Source: Methanobacteriota archaeon
Lineage (GTDB): Archaea; Thermoplasmatota; Poseidoniia; Poseidoniales; Poseidoniaceae
NCBI GenBank assembly: GCA_011522915.1
Contig: WTIA01000073.1
Location: forward strand, 1 to 37,393
DNA: 37,393 bases
Reading direction: 5' to 3'
Position numbers and translations under genes: made by a program. The notes below the pieces were generated by a model. The model worked only from the letters and a program-made list of their open reading frames with translations. It made no database searches and was not told the origin of the DNA. Shown one piece after another: positions 1 through 7,018 of this stretch; position 1 is the stretch's first letter; every line of letters begins with the position of its first letter.

Positions 1-234
1 GCCAAGGTATTCGAGGCTGAAGTTCAGCCATCTTGGAGAGAAATCGCTAGCCGCTGGAATCTCTTTGAGAGACTGGAAGGTAGAATTGCAATCGACCGTG
101 TAACTTACGAAGCTCTGCACAAGGGATTGGCTAAGGAATCAATCATTACTCCACAAGGCGAGTTCGCATTGGTAGATGTCGGAGACGAAGGTGTCGAAGA
201 AGGAATGCGAACCTATGCATGGGTTGGCGAGTGA
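1..234 (+). CDS. HMG-CoA synthase, C-terminal fragment (probable)
   Basis: This is an open frame from the window edge to TGA at 232-234, giving 77 residues with no start inside the window. The fragment has a basic helix with an arginine (LEGRIAIDRVTYEALHKG), then a beta-rich end (GEFALVDVG, RTYAWV). That order resembles the last 70 residues of bacterial/eukaryotic-type HMG-CoA synthase, where a leucine-arginine helix precedes a strand and a terminal R-x-Y motif. The enzyme condenses acetyl-CoA and acetoacetyl-CoA for mevalonate and archaeal lipid synthesis. The catalytic Cys and His lie outside the window, so the assignment rests on weak C-terminal similarity from memory. Its stop abuts the stop of the convergent radical SAM gene (TGATCA). 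Confidence 0.5.
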   Translation, partial: AKVFEAEVQPSWREIASRWNLFERLEGRIAIDRVTYEALHKGLAKESIITPQGEFALVDVGDEGVEEGMRTYAWVGE

Positions 235-1965
235 TCAATTCAGTATCTTTGCGATATCCACTGCCTGCGGAATTTGAACACCAGCAGCCTTGAACCAATC
301 CTCTATCTCATCGAATTCTTTCTTCTTTGAAATCGCCTTGACTCTAGCACCGATTAGATTCCAAGCGCCCTTTGCAGAAATGCCAGGGATTGCCGCAAGT
401 TGCTTTTCTGAAGCCGTACGCCAGTCCAGCCCAACTTCTATTCCGGTGATTGAGCGAGCACCGTGACCAGTGACCATGATGTTGCTGTAAGTCTCAAGTG
501 GTGCAAGATAATTCATGCCTACAAGAATTGGATATGCACCAATTTGGCGCCCGAACGTGATTCCCGCTTTGCCGTGTACATCGGGTGAGCGAGCCTCGGG
601 CTCTAGATGCCTTGGCAAGCGAGTTCTCCCCTCATGTGCTTCCCACCATACGTCATTGAGTATAGTGCCAGTTGGAAGCATTTCTTCTAGAAGAGGCCCG
701 TCGAATTCATCACGCACTGTTGTTTTGAAAGCCTTGAAATCAGCATCATCGATTTCTTGGAAACCTTCGCCTTCTACTTGGCGAATGTTAACTCTGCGAA
801 TCATGTGACCTTCGTCTTTCAATTCGTTTAGGAGTCTGAGATTTATGTTGTATGTCTCGTTTGTTTCGCCGTTTAGACCGGCGATGAAATTCAAACCTGG
901 TAGTAACTTTGGAAGTCCTCTTTCTCCACGCACACGCCCGTGTTTGTTAATCAGGGCAATAGCGGATTTGAGTTGTTTTGAATCACAGTTTAACCAGTTT
1001 GCTTCATGCACTCTTGGGTCTGCAGACTCAAGTCCAAAAGAGAGTACTGCGCCGTCAGATAGTGTTTCGACTAGGGTCTTTGTGATCTCCTCTGCCTCTT
1101 CTAGGTGTTCTGCAATAATCGAAGGATTACCGTTGTCGGTATGAAGGATTCCTAGGCGCTCATCATCTCTCAAACCGTGCAGCAATTTTGCGATTGGCTC
1201 TGGATTTGGTCGAGGATATTCCATCTCAACAACGCCTTCTGCCATGTAGGTGTAAGTGTCGGTCATGCCTCCTAGCCTTACGTGCTTTACACCCATATCA
1301 TGGGCGATTGACACTTCCTGAATGATGTCCTCTGGACTGCGCCAAATTGGCACGCCTTTCTTTGGTTCAATACAGAATTTGCATCCTCTCTTGTAGCGAA
1401 CGCAGCCTTGGTAAACTTCGACTTCGTAAGTCAAAGGACCGCTCAAATCTGGATTGTGAGTTACTGCCTTGGAGCGAGCACCAGCATGTGCCCAAGCGGT
1501 CCACTGCTCAGCAGTTCGTCGCTGGTGCTTCCATTCGTTTTTCGATAGGAAGTAATCTAGTGTTGCATCGGTATCCTGTAAAGCCAAGAATAGGCTTCTG
1601 CGAAGTGGACTCCAGCCTTGGTGTCTCCATCCCCTAATCGCCCATCCTCCACAGAGGATTGGAGTATCCCCCGGCGTTCCAGAGATTATCTCCTTAGTTT
1701 CACGAAGAGAAATTGGAGTTCCCCTGAGGTATTTTCCTGGGACGATTGCTCCGGCTAGTACTACAACTCCGAGTCGGTTTTCCAGTGATGGAGGATTGAT
1801 TCTGTACGAATCTATGGGACAGTATTCGTATTCGATACCCTTCTCTTCTAAGACTCCGCAAATGTATCTGATGTGAAATCCAACATAAGGTGGGACACCG
1901 AAAGCAGCCGGCTCATCCTCGTAGCCGTCAATGATGAGCCAGGAGGCCTCTCCGGACTCACTCAT
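235..1965 (-). CDS. Radical SAM protein with C-terminal helix-hairpin-helix (COG1031 type)
   Basis: 576 residues. The N-terminal ~180 residues form a Rossmann-like region (LIIDGY, VVVLAG, PILCGG) like the cobalamin-binding-type domains that often precede radical SAM barrels. The cluster cysteines are C188, C195 and C198, a CX6CX2C spacing instead of CX3CX2C, followed by a TIM-barrel-like region (VRLGGMTD, HTDNGNP, LSFGLES, GLNFIAGLNGET). The C-terminus carries a helix-hairpin-helix motif near residues 530-555 (AAIPGISAKGAWNLIG) that could contact nucleic acid. This order matches the archaeal family COG1031, whose reaction is unknown to me. It is the last gene of the minus-strand run, 9 nt after the Csl4-RRM gene, so an RNA-modification role is a reasonable guess only. 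Start ATG at 1965. Confidence 0.8.
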   Translation of the reverse strand: MSESGEASWLIIDGYEDEPAAFGVPPYVGFHIRYICGVLEEKGIEYEYCPIDSYRINPPSLENRLGVVVLAGAIVPGKYLRGTPISLRETKEIISGTPGDTPILCGGWAIRGWRHQGWSPLRRSLFLALQDTDATLDYFLSKNEWKHQRRTAEQWTAWAHAGARSKAVTHNPDLSGPLTYEVEVYQGCVRYKRGCKFCIEPKKGVPIWRSPEDIIQEVSIAHDMGVKHVRLGGMTDTYTYMAEGVVEMEYPRPNPEPIAKLLHGLRDDERLGILHTDNGNPSIIAEHLEEAEEITKTLVETLSDGAVLSFGLESADPRVHEANWLNCDSKQLKSAIALINKHGRVRGERGLPKLLPGLNFIAGLNGETNETYNINLRLLNELKDEGHMIRRVNIRQVEGEGFQEIDDADFKAFKTTVRDEFDGPLLEEMLPTGTILNDVWWEAHEGRTRLPRHLEPEARSPDVHGKAGITFGRQIGAYPILVGMNYLAPLETYSNIMVTGHGARSITGIEVGLDWRTASEKQLAAIPGISAKGAWNLIGARVKAISKKKEFDEIEDWFKAAGVQIPQAVDIAKILN

Positions 1966-1974
1966 TTTTCCACC

Positions 1975-3366
1975 TCATTCCTTTCGAGGTCGGCGCTTTT
2001 TCTTCTTGGCGTCTTCTTCCTCTTCAGCAAGAGCACGCAATTCACGAGCAGATTTGCCACCGGGTTTACCGCCGGATTTTCCTTTATTGTCACGGTTTTG
2101 AGGTTTAGAGACATCGACCTTGATATTGCGTCCCATGAAGTCGCTGCCGTTGAGTTTGCTAACGACTTCTTCACCCTTTGATTCAGGCTGGATGGTAACG
2201 AATGCGAATGCCTTCTTACGGCCAGATCTATCTGTTGCCCACTGGACATGAACAGTGTCACAGTGGTCTTTGAACAGGGCTGACAAGTCATCTTCAGTGG
2301 CTTTGAATGGAAGATTACCAACGTAGAGTCTAGCTCCTTGTGGTCTTGGTGCACGTTTCTTTTTGTCTTCTCTTGGAGCATCGGCATCTCTAACACCGAT
2401 TCTTCGACCCTTGATTTTCTGACCGTCCAAAGCCGCAATTGCAGCGTCAGCCATATCTTTAGATGCAAATGTGATGAAACCGAATCCTCGGAGATTGCCA
2501 TCATCATCACGCATCAATGCGAAATCTGTGACCTTTCCGTGTTTCTTGAACATGTCACGAACTTCATCTTCTTCAGCATCTCTAGATAGTCCGCCGATGA
2601 AGAGTCTGCAACCTGGTGCTGCTTTTTCTCTGCGCCCACGGCCACCTTGGCCACCTTCACCTTCGAATCTGAAGTACTCGCGCTCTCGACCATCTTCACG
2701 AATGTCTTCAGCGATGAAGGTAGCACGACCTGCACTACCCTTTGCGAACAGTGCTTCGGCTTCTCCGCTCCAGCGCTTACCTGCGCCATTCATTGCAGCC
2801 TTTCCAGCTTCTCCCCCAAAATCATCGGCAAGAGCGCGGAATGATTTGTTGCCACAAGTTCTGCAAACAACGTTCCAATCTCCGTTTAATTCAGCTTCGA
2901 AAGTATCGCCACACGGCGGGCACAGTGCCCATAGAACTCCACAGTCATCGTCTTCTCGCATGTCGATTCGAATTACGTTTCCAGCCTCTAGCACCTTTGC
3001 TCTAACGATGTCACGGCGACGTAGTCCGTCCGCAGTGTTGTGAAGGAATCTGTCCGTGATTTTGGTTACGTGGAATTGGGCATACTCTTGGTCTGCCATA
3101 ACCGAGCGATTTGGCTTTCCTTCAACACTGATGATTCTGATTTCACCAGATTTTTCGTTGAGTTTGACGACCTCTCCAATTACGGTATCTCCGACTTGAA
3201 CACGCAACATTTCGTTGTAAGTATTGACGCTAATTACGCCATCAATTTCGCTAACAACGCCTGTTAGTAATGCGATTAGGTTGCCGTTTTCTTCTGCTGT
3301 ACCCTTACCAGGGCTGTTCTTATCTGCAGTTCCTACTACAGTTCCGGGGGTGACGATTGTCGCCAT
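1975..3366 (-). CDS. csl4: Exosome subunit Csl4 fused to two RRM domains
   Basis: 463 residues. Residues 1-50 match the Csl4 N-terminal domain (VTPGTVVGTADKNSPGKGT). An S1-type OB fold follows at about 55-136 (VGDTVIGEVVKLN, DIVRAKVLE). Next comes the Csl4 zinc ribbon with C149/C152 and C168/C171. After a Gly/Arg-rich linker (about 235-250) come two RNA-recognition motifs. RRM1 (about 253-326) has RNP2 LFIGGL and RNP1 RGFGFITF. RRM2 (about 346-418) has RNP2 LYVGNL and RNP1 KAFAFVTI. A lysine/arginine-rich disordered tail ends the protein. Archaeal Csl4 is a cap subunit of the RNA exosome and is normally about 180-200 residues, so the second half is an addition. The reading frame is continuous. 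RRMs are rare in archaea. A METTL5-like methylase lies directly upstream. Confidence 0.9.
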   Translation of the reverse strand: MATIVTPGTVVGTADKNSPGKGTAEENGNLIALLTGVVSEIDGVISVNTYNEMLRVQVGDTVIGEVVKLNEKSGEIRIISVEGKPNRSVMADQEYAQFHVTKITDRFLHNTADGLRRRDIVRAKVLEAGNVIRIDMREDDDCGVLWALCPPCGDTFEAELNGDWNVVCRTCGNKSFRALADDFGGEAGKAAMNGAGKRWSGEAEALFAKGSAGRATFIAEDIREDGREREYFRFEGEGGQGGRGRREKAAPGCRLFIGGLSRDAEEDEVRDMFKKHGKVTDFALMRDDDGNLRGFGFITFASKDMADAAIAALDGQKIKGRRIGVRDADAPREDKKKRAPRPQGARLYVGNLPFKATEDDLSALFKDHCDTVHVQWATDRSGRKKAFAFVTIQPESKGEEVVSKLNGSDFMGRNIKVDVSKPQNRDNKGKSGGKPGGKSARELRALAEEEEDAKKKKRRPRKE

Positions 3367-3391
3367 AATTTCACGCTCATGTTTTGGGGAA

Positions 3392-3406
3392 TCACCCTAC
3401 GGGTGA
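3392..3406. repeat. Inverted repeat with CCCGTAGGG core upstream of csl4
   Basis: TCACCC / GGGTGA form a perfect 6-bp stem around a 3-base loop that reads GTA on the minus strand. It lies in the 87-nt gap between the METTL5-like gene and csl4, 25 nt before the csl4 start, so it would fold in the 5' leader of the minus-strand transcript. The same CCCGTAGGG core occurs twice at 14840-14905. Function unknown: an RNA hairpin in the leader, a processing signal or a protein-binding palindrome are all possible. Confidence 0.5.
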
Positions 3407-3453
3407 CGGGAAGGGGATAGTTGAGGCGAGGGCTGTTTACTTTTGAACCCCTC

Positions 3454-4002
3454 TCATCGGGTGAAACGCCAACATTTGATCTCGGTAGCACCCATTCTTG
3501 AGTTGTGGTGTTGGTAAGTTGCTGGCATCCTGAACTCTCCTTGAAGGATGACTTCGCCATCTGGCAAATGAGTCGCTGCGGCGCTATGCATCATGTGTAC
3601 TACCGGTGCAGATTCTAGAGCTGAATCGATGAAAGCACGGTCTGCACCGTGAGTCTGGACCCCCCAAGGTGGATTTGTAATTACGATGTCAACCTTTGGC
3701 AATTCTATTTCGCCAACTCTTCCTGTGATTGTCGGTCCGAGTTTTTCACAAAGTTTTGCAGCGTCTTTATCGCACTCAACGAATGTTACCTCTGCCCCCA
3801 ATAATTGGGCTCCATGTCCCAATATGCCATTACCTGCGCCTAAGTCTAGAACCGTTTTCCCATCCAATCCATCATGGGCATCGATTTGTGCAAGCCAAAG
3901 TGCCGCCAAGTCTCCTTCTGTTTGATATTGTTCGAGTTCGACACTATTACAGGGGTGGCTAGGCAGTTTTGACAATTTAATCGCCAATTGGCGAAGCTTC
4001 AA
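3454..4002 (-). CDS. METTL5-like N6-adenine RNA methyltransferase (COG2263)
   Basis: About 182 residues. The protein has LEQYQT near the N-terminus, the SAM-binding loop DLGAGNGILG, and the catalytic NPPW motif of N6-adenine methylases. It ends with MPATYQHH and IKCWRF, the same positions where METTL5 has a LPASYKFH-type and an xLIRF-type ending. Human METTL5 makes m6A1832 in 18S rRNA; archaeal COG2263 members are predicted rRNA methylases. The frame has no ATG start: TTG 4014, GTG 4011 and TTG 4002 are possible. I prefer TTG 4002 because GGTGAT sits 4 nt upstream and the protein then begins MKLRQLA, close to family N-termini. The start region overlaps or nearly touches the end of the zinc-ribbon gene, which suggests translational coupling. 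Confidence 0.85.
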   Translation of the reverse strand: MKLRQLAIKLSKLPSHPCNSVELEQYQTEGDLAALWLAQIDAHDGLDGKTVLDLGAGNGILGHGAQLLGAEVTFVECDKDAAKLCEKLGPTITGRVGEIELPKVDIVITNPPWGVQTHGADRAFIDSALESAPVVHMMHSAAATHLPDGEVILQGEFRMPATYQHHNSRMGATEIKCWRFTR

Positions 4003-4007
4003 TCCAA

Positions 4008-4211
4008 TCACCAACGCTGTTGATTCTGCTGTTGACCGTAGTTCATTTGCTGCATTTGTTGTGCTTGCATTTGCTGCATTTGGTACCTGATAGATTCAGC
4101 TTCCATACGTAGTCTCGCAATCAACTGGTCCCCCGGTTGCTGGCCTCCACAAAATCTGCAGAATCTAGTGCCGTCGTTTTGCATTTGTCCGCACTGTACA
4201 CAGAAAGCCAT
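4008..4211 (-). CDS. Small zinc-ribbon protein with Gln/Met-rich tail
   Basis: 67 residues from ATG 4211. An upstream in-frame ATG at 4253 would add 14 residues, but it overlaps the preceding gene and the shorter form begins directly at the zinc ribbon after a GGTGGGAC purine stretch. The ribbon is FCVQCG followed by FCRFCG, two CxxC knuckles. It is followed by a helix and a tail composed almost only of Gln and Met (QQMQAQQMQQM). Such tails are probably disordered or coiled. The function is unknown; its position between an acidic unknown protein and an RNA methylase gives no firm clue. Confidence 0.7.
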   Translation of the reverse strand: MAFCVQCGQMQNDGTRFCRFCGGQQPGDQLIARLRMEAESIRYQMQQMQAQQMQQMNYGQQQNQQRW

Positions 4212-4249
4212 GATTGTCCCACCCCTAACTTGTCTTTGAACCCTCGCAT

Positions 4250-5275
4250 TCAACTAACCATCTGCATGAATACGGGCCATGTCTCAAAATTCTGGGCTAA
4301 GGCCCTTTCATTGATGTCTTCCAATCTAGAGTCAGACATCATATCAGACGGGTCGACTCCCGCATCAAGTAATTCTTGGACTAAGGCACGGAACTCCTTC
4401 TCGATTGGAGAAGTATCATCGGTTTCTGGTGCGCTAGCAGGTAGTGGTACGCTTTCATCTACGGTTTCTGTCGCATCACTCGATACAACTTCAGTGCCTG
4501 GGAGGGCAACGCTCTCAATCTCTTCAGGTGCTTGTTCGCCTGTATCGTTATCTGATGTAGGTAGGGCTACTTGCTCGACTTCTTGTGGAATCATTTCTGC
4601 AATGAATGCATCTTCTAACTCGGAATTAGAATCCTCATTCGATGTTGGAGTTTGGACCTCAGGCATCGATTCAACAATAGGAACTTCAACGATTTCAGGT
4701 TCGGGTTTTGCAAGCCCGACACCCAAAATTTCTGCTTGTTGTCTTGCTAGTTCCGCAGCTTGCCTGCGCGGCAGTGAAACGAATGCTTTACCCACAAGTG
4801 CGTGTACAGGGTAAGGCAAGAAATACCTCTCCAGAGGAGGCAGGCTAGGATGTCTAAAGCACAAGATAGAGTGCTTCTCAAACGGTCTTTGGTTAGGAAT
4901 ATCCAACGTAAATGGAACCGGAACGATTTCTACGGTACTTCGCAACCAACCTTCTTGTGTGACCAGTTGTTGCATCCAAGGACCCATATCAGCGTTTGAA
5001 ATATTGACAAATTGGAAGGATGCTGCTTTTGGGTCGAAACCTTGCTCACTAATCAGTTGGGCTTCGGCTCTTGGACGATGAAAAATACCCATAACTGGTT
5101 GACCGTGGTCGATCATATCTCCGTGTAATTCCAACAATTTCCTTTCCTTGCGTGGACAAAGTAAGAGAATTTCAAGACGCCCTGCATCGCCGTCCCAAAT
5201 TTCCTGCCAACGAGAATTGGCTTCATCCTTTAATTGTTGAAAGGTCATATTCGGAATCATTGCCGTGACGCCCAT
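4250..5275 (-). CDS. Unknown protein with N-terminal globular domain and acidic repetitive linker
   Basis: 341 residues, no family recognised. Residues 1-175 look globular, alternating strands and helices (RLEILLLCPRK, SILCFRHPSL, ALVGKAFVSLP); they vaguely recall the SseB N-terminal fold but I cannot confirm it. Residues about 190-300 are acidic, poor in Lys/Arg and carry short repeats of an E-x-VALP type (VEQVALP, IESVALP, ESVPLP). The last 45 residues are predicted helical (EKEFRALVQELLDAG). No signal peptide or membrane segment, so it is probably cytosolic. Start ATG 5275 has GGTGGTTGC just upstream on the minus strand. It lies 30 nt downstream of asd. Confidence 0.6.
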   Translation of the reverse strand: MGVTAMIPNMTFQQLKDEANSRWQEIWDGDAGRLEILLLCPRKERKLLELHGDMIDHGQPVMGIFHRPRAEAQLISEQGFDPKAASFQFVNISNADMGPWMQQLVTQEGWLRSTVEIVPVPFTLDIPNQRPFEKHSILCFRHPSLPPLERYFLPYPVHALVGKAFVSLPRRQAAELARQQAEILGVGLAKPEPEIVEVPIVESMPEVQTPTSNEDSNSELEDAFIAEMIPQEVEQVALPTSDNDTGEQAPEEIESVALPGTEVVSSDATETVDESVPLPASAPETDDTSPIEKEFRALVQELLDAGVDPSDMMSDSRLEDINERALAQNFETWPVFMQMVS

Positions 5276-5305
5276 GCAACCACCAAACCATCCACTACCG
5301 GTTGA

Positions 5306-6271
5306 CTATTTGGTGATGTATGCTTCTCTGACAGCAAATTCAGCCAAAAGTATCACTCCGCCTGCAGCACCTCTAACCGTGTTATGAGAAAGTGCATCGA
5401 ATCGGATAATATTGCCCTCAACCCTAACATTCCCTACGGTTGTTGTCATTCCATTTCCTACCCAAAGATGTGCTTCTCTATTGGGAGATTCATCGATAAT
5501 ATTGTTCACCACTTTTGGGGAAGAGGGTAGATTTAATGTTGGAATTTTCATCAATTTCAAAACTTCTTCAAGCGACGTTTCTCTACTTACCTCAACTCCA
5601 CATGAAACAAAGTGGCCATCTATTTCAGGCACGCGATTACATGATGCGATTACAGGTATTTCCATACCGAGTAGGTACTTTAGTTCAGCAATCAGTTTCT
5701 CCTCTTCTCCAGGTATCATTGGATTTACATTACCAGAAAGAGCATCCTCGTCGAATAATAATTTCCAACCTGCACCAGATAATGCCTGACGGGTGTGAAT
5801 TGTAACCGAGACAAGTCCCAGAGACTTTAGCCCAATAATCGGGGTGATTACCGGCACTACAGTGCAATTTGTTGCACATGCGTGTCCTTCGTATGATTGC
5901 ATATCCTCAGGGTTTACTTCAGGAATCACCAAAGGTATGCCTGCAATTCTTCTGAAGGCACTCGCGTTTGAAAACACGTGGATTCCTCTTGCAACAAGCG
6001 AGGGCTCTACAACTTCGGCTACATTATTCGGTAAAGCAGAGAACGCTATGTCAACATCAGGAATATCGCTCATCGAACACACTAGGATATCGTAACTTGG
6101 CCTGGGAGAATCTAATCTCCACTCTATTTCTTCATGCATTAGCCCAACCGAATTTGGAGAACCTGCAATTGCAACCACGTCAAAGAATGGATGGTCGTAA
6201 AGCAATTCTTGAAGCCGTTGGCCTACTAGGCCGCTAGCTCCCAAAATCGCCACGTTGTACCGACTCATCAT
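5306..6271 (-). CDS. asd: Aspartate-semialdehyde dehydrogenase
   Basis: 321 residues. It makes L-aspartate 4-semialdehyde from aspartyl phosphate with NADPH, the branch point to lysine, threonine and methionine. The nucleotide-binding loop is GASGLVG (11-17). The catalytic cysteine is C136 in ATNCTV, and R213 and H220 lie in the substrate motif CNRVPEIDGH. HTRQALSGAG is the family dimer/active-site segment. Length is slightly shorter than the typical archaeal enzyme (about 340-350) but all key residues are present. Two adjacent ATGs (6271, 6268) overlap the TGA of the upstream glycosyltransferase. A GAGGAG site lies 2 nt before the first ATG and 5 nt before the second, so 6268 may be the true start. 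Confidence 0.93.
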   Translation of the reverse strand: MMSRYNVAILGASGLVGQRLQELLYDHPFFDVVAIAGSPNSVGLMHEEIEWRLDSPRPSYDILVCSMSDIPDVDIAFSALPNNVAEVVEPSLVARGIHVFSNASAFRRIAGIPLVIPEVNPEDMQSYEGHACATNCTVVPVITPIIGLKSLGLVSVTIHTRQALSGAGWKLLFDEDALSGNVNPMIPGEEEKLIAELKYLLGMEIPVIASCNRVPEIDGHFVSCGVEVSRETSLEEVLKLMKIPTLNLPSSPKVVNNIIDESPNREAHLWVGNGMTTTVGNVRVEGNIIRFDALSHNTVRGAAGGVILLAEFAVREAYITK

Positions 6272-6975
6272 TTCTCCTCGTGTGGTGTGGGGAAGATTCT
6301 CCTTATGATGAGTTTCCTCGCAATTGACGTACCATCTTTGATACTTCCAAGTTTAGCCTCTCCAACCCTTTTCGAATAAGAGATTGGAATATGCCTAATC
6401 GGAATGTCCAAATAAGCGCATGAGGTATACATTTCTGCCTCGATTTCAAATCTCATGCTATTGAGTTGTAATCTGCTTATTGCATCCCTTGAAAATGCCC
6501 AAAATCCTGAACACAAATCGTTGATAGTCTTGCCGTGAAGGGCCACTGCAAGCCAAGTTAAGAGTTGATTTCCAATCCAATTTGTGCTTGTCATCGCATC
6601 TGCCTCAAGATTTCCATGTAATCTATCACCAATCGCAATCCCGCCATTTGGTATCCCATCAACCATTTTTGTGATCTCTTCTGGGTGGTAAGTTCCATCA
6701 CAATCAAGCATGACTAATTTGTCATCACCGCTTTCTAGGAATCTCTCAAAGCCTTGACGCATCCCGATTCCCTTACCTTCTCCCCATTGATTGATTACTT
6801 CACATCCTAGTTCATGAGCGATACTCAACGTGTTATCGCTTGAACCACCATCTACGACTACAACCCTACTGGAGTAGCCCTTTTGCTTAAGTTCCTCGAG
6901 TGGTATTCGCGAGTAAATTTCTTCCAAAGCCCCCTCTTCATCAAGTGTAGGGAGCATGATGAATAGGTTTGACAC
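6268..6975 (-). CDS. Glycosyltransferase family 2 (dolichol-phosphate sugar synthase-like)
   Basis: 235 residues. The GT-A fold is visible: FIMLPTLDEE at the N-terminus, VVVDGGSSDNT, and the metal-binding LDCDGTYHPEE. RMRFEIE-like (MRFEIEAEMY) and HIPISYSKR are typical of the DPM1/DPG group. It has no C-terminal membrane helices, so it resembles a soluble dolichol-phosphate mannose or glucose synthase. The start is GTG at 6975. The product lipid-linked sugar could feed the polytopic membrane protein encoded 42 nt upstream, a common GT2 / GT-C pairing in archaeal protein glycosylation. The donor sugar cannot be read from the sequence. Confidence 0.85.
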   Translation of the reverse strand: MSNLFIMLPTLDEEGALEEIYSRIPLEELKQKGYSSRVVVVDGGSSDNTLSIAHELGCEVINQWGEGKGIGMRQGFERFLESGDDKLVMLDCDGTYHPEEITKMVDGIPNGGIAIGDRLHGNLEADAMTSTNWIGNQLLTWLAVALHGKTINDLCSGFWAFSRDAISRLQLNSMRFEIEAEMYTSCAYLDIPIRHIPISYSKRVGEAKLGSIKDGTSIARKLIIRRIFPTPHEEK

Positions 6976-7018
6976 AATACGTGGAGTGCGTAGTAGTTGT
7001 AGTGTCTTTCCCTAAAAC

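Noticed and set aside
1962-2510. 182-residue minus-strand frame overlapping csl4-RRM
   Set aside because: It is the shifted frame of the basic, RRM-coding end of csl4; its translation is low-complexity and has no domain, while the csl4 frame carries RNP motifs.
3367-3453. tRNA or small RNA gene in the csl4/METTL5 gap
   Set aside because: Only a single short hairpin is present; no cloverleaf, T-loop motif or CCA end could be found.
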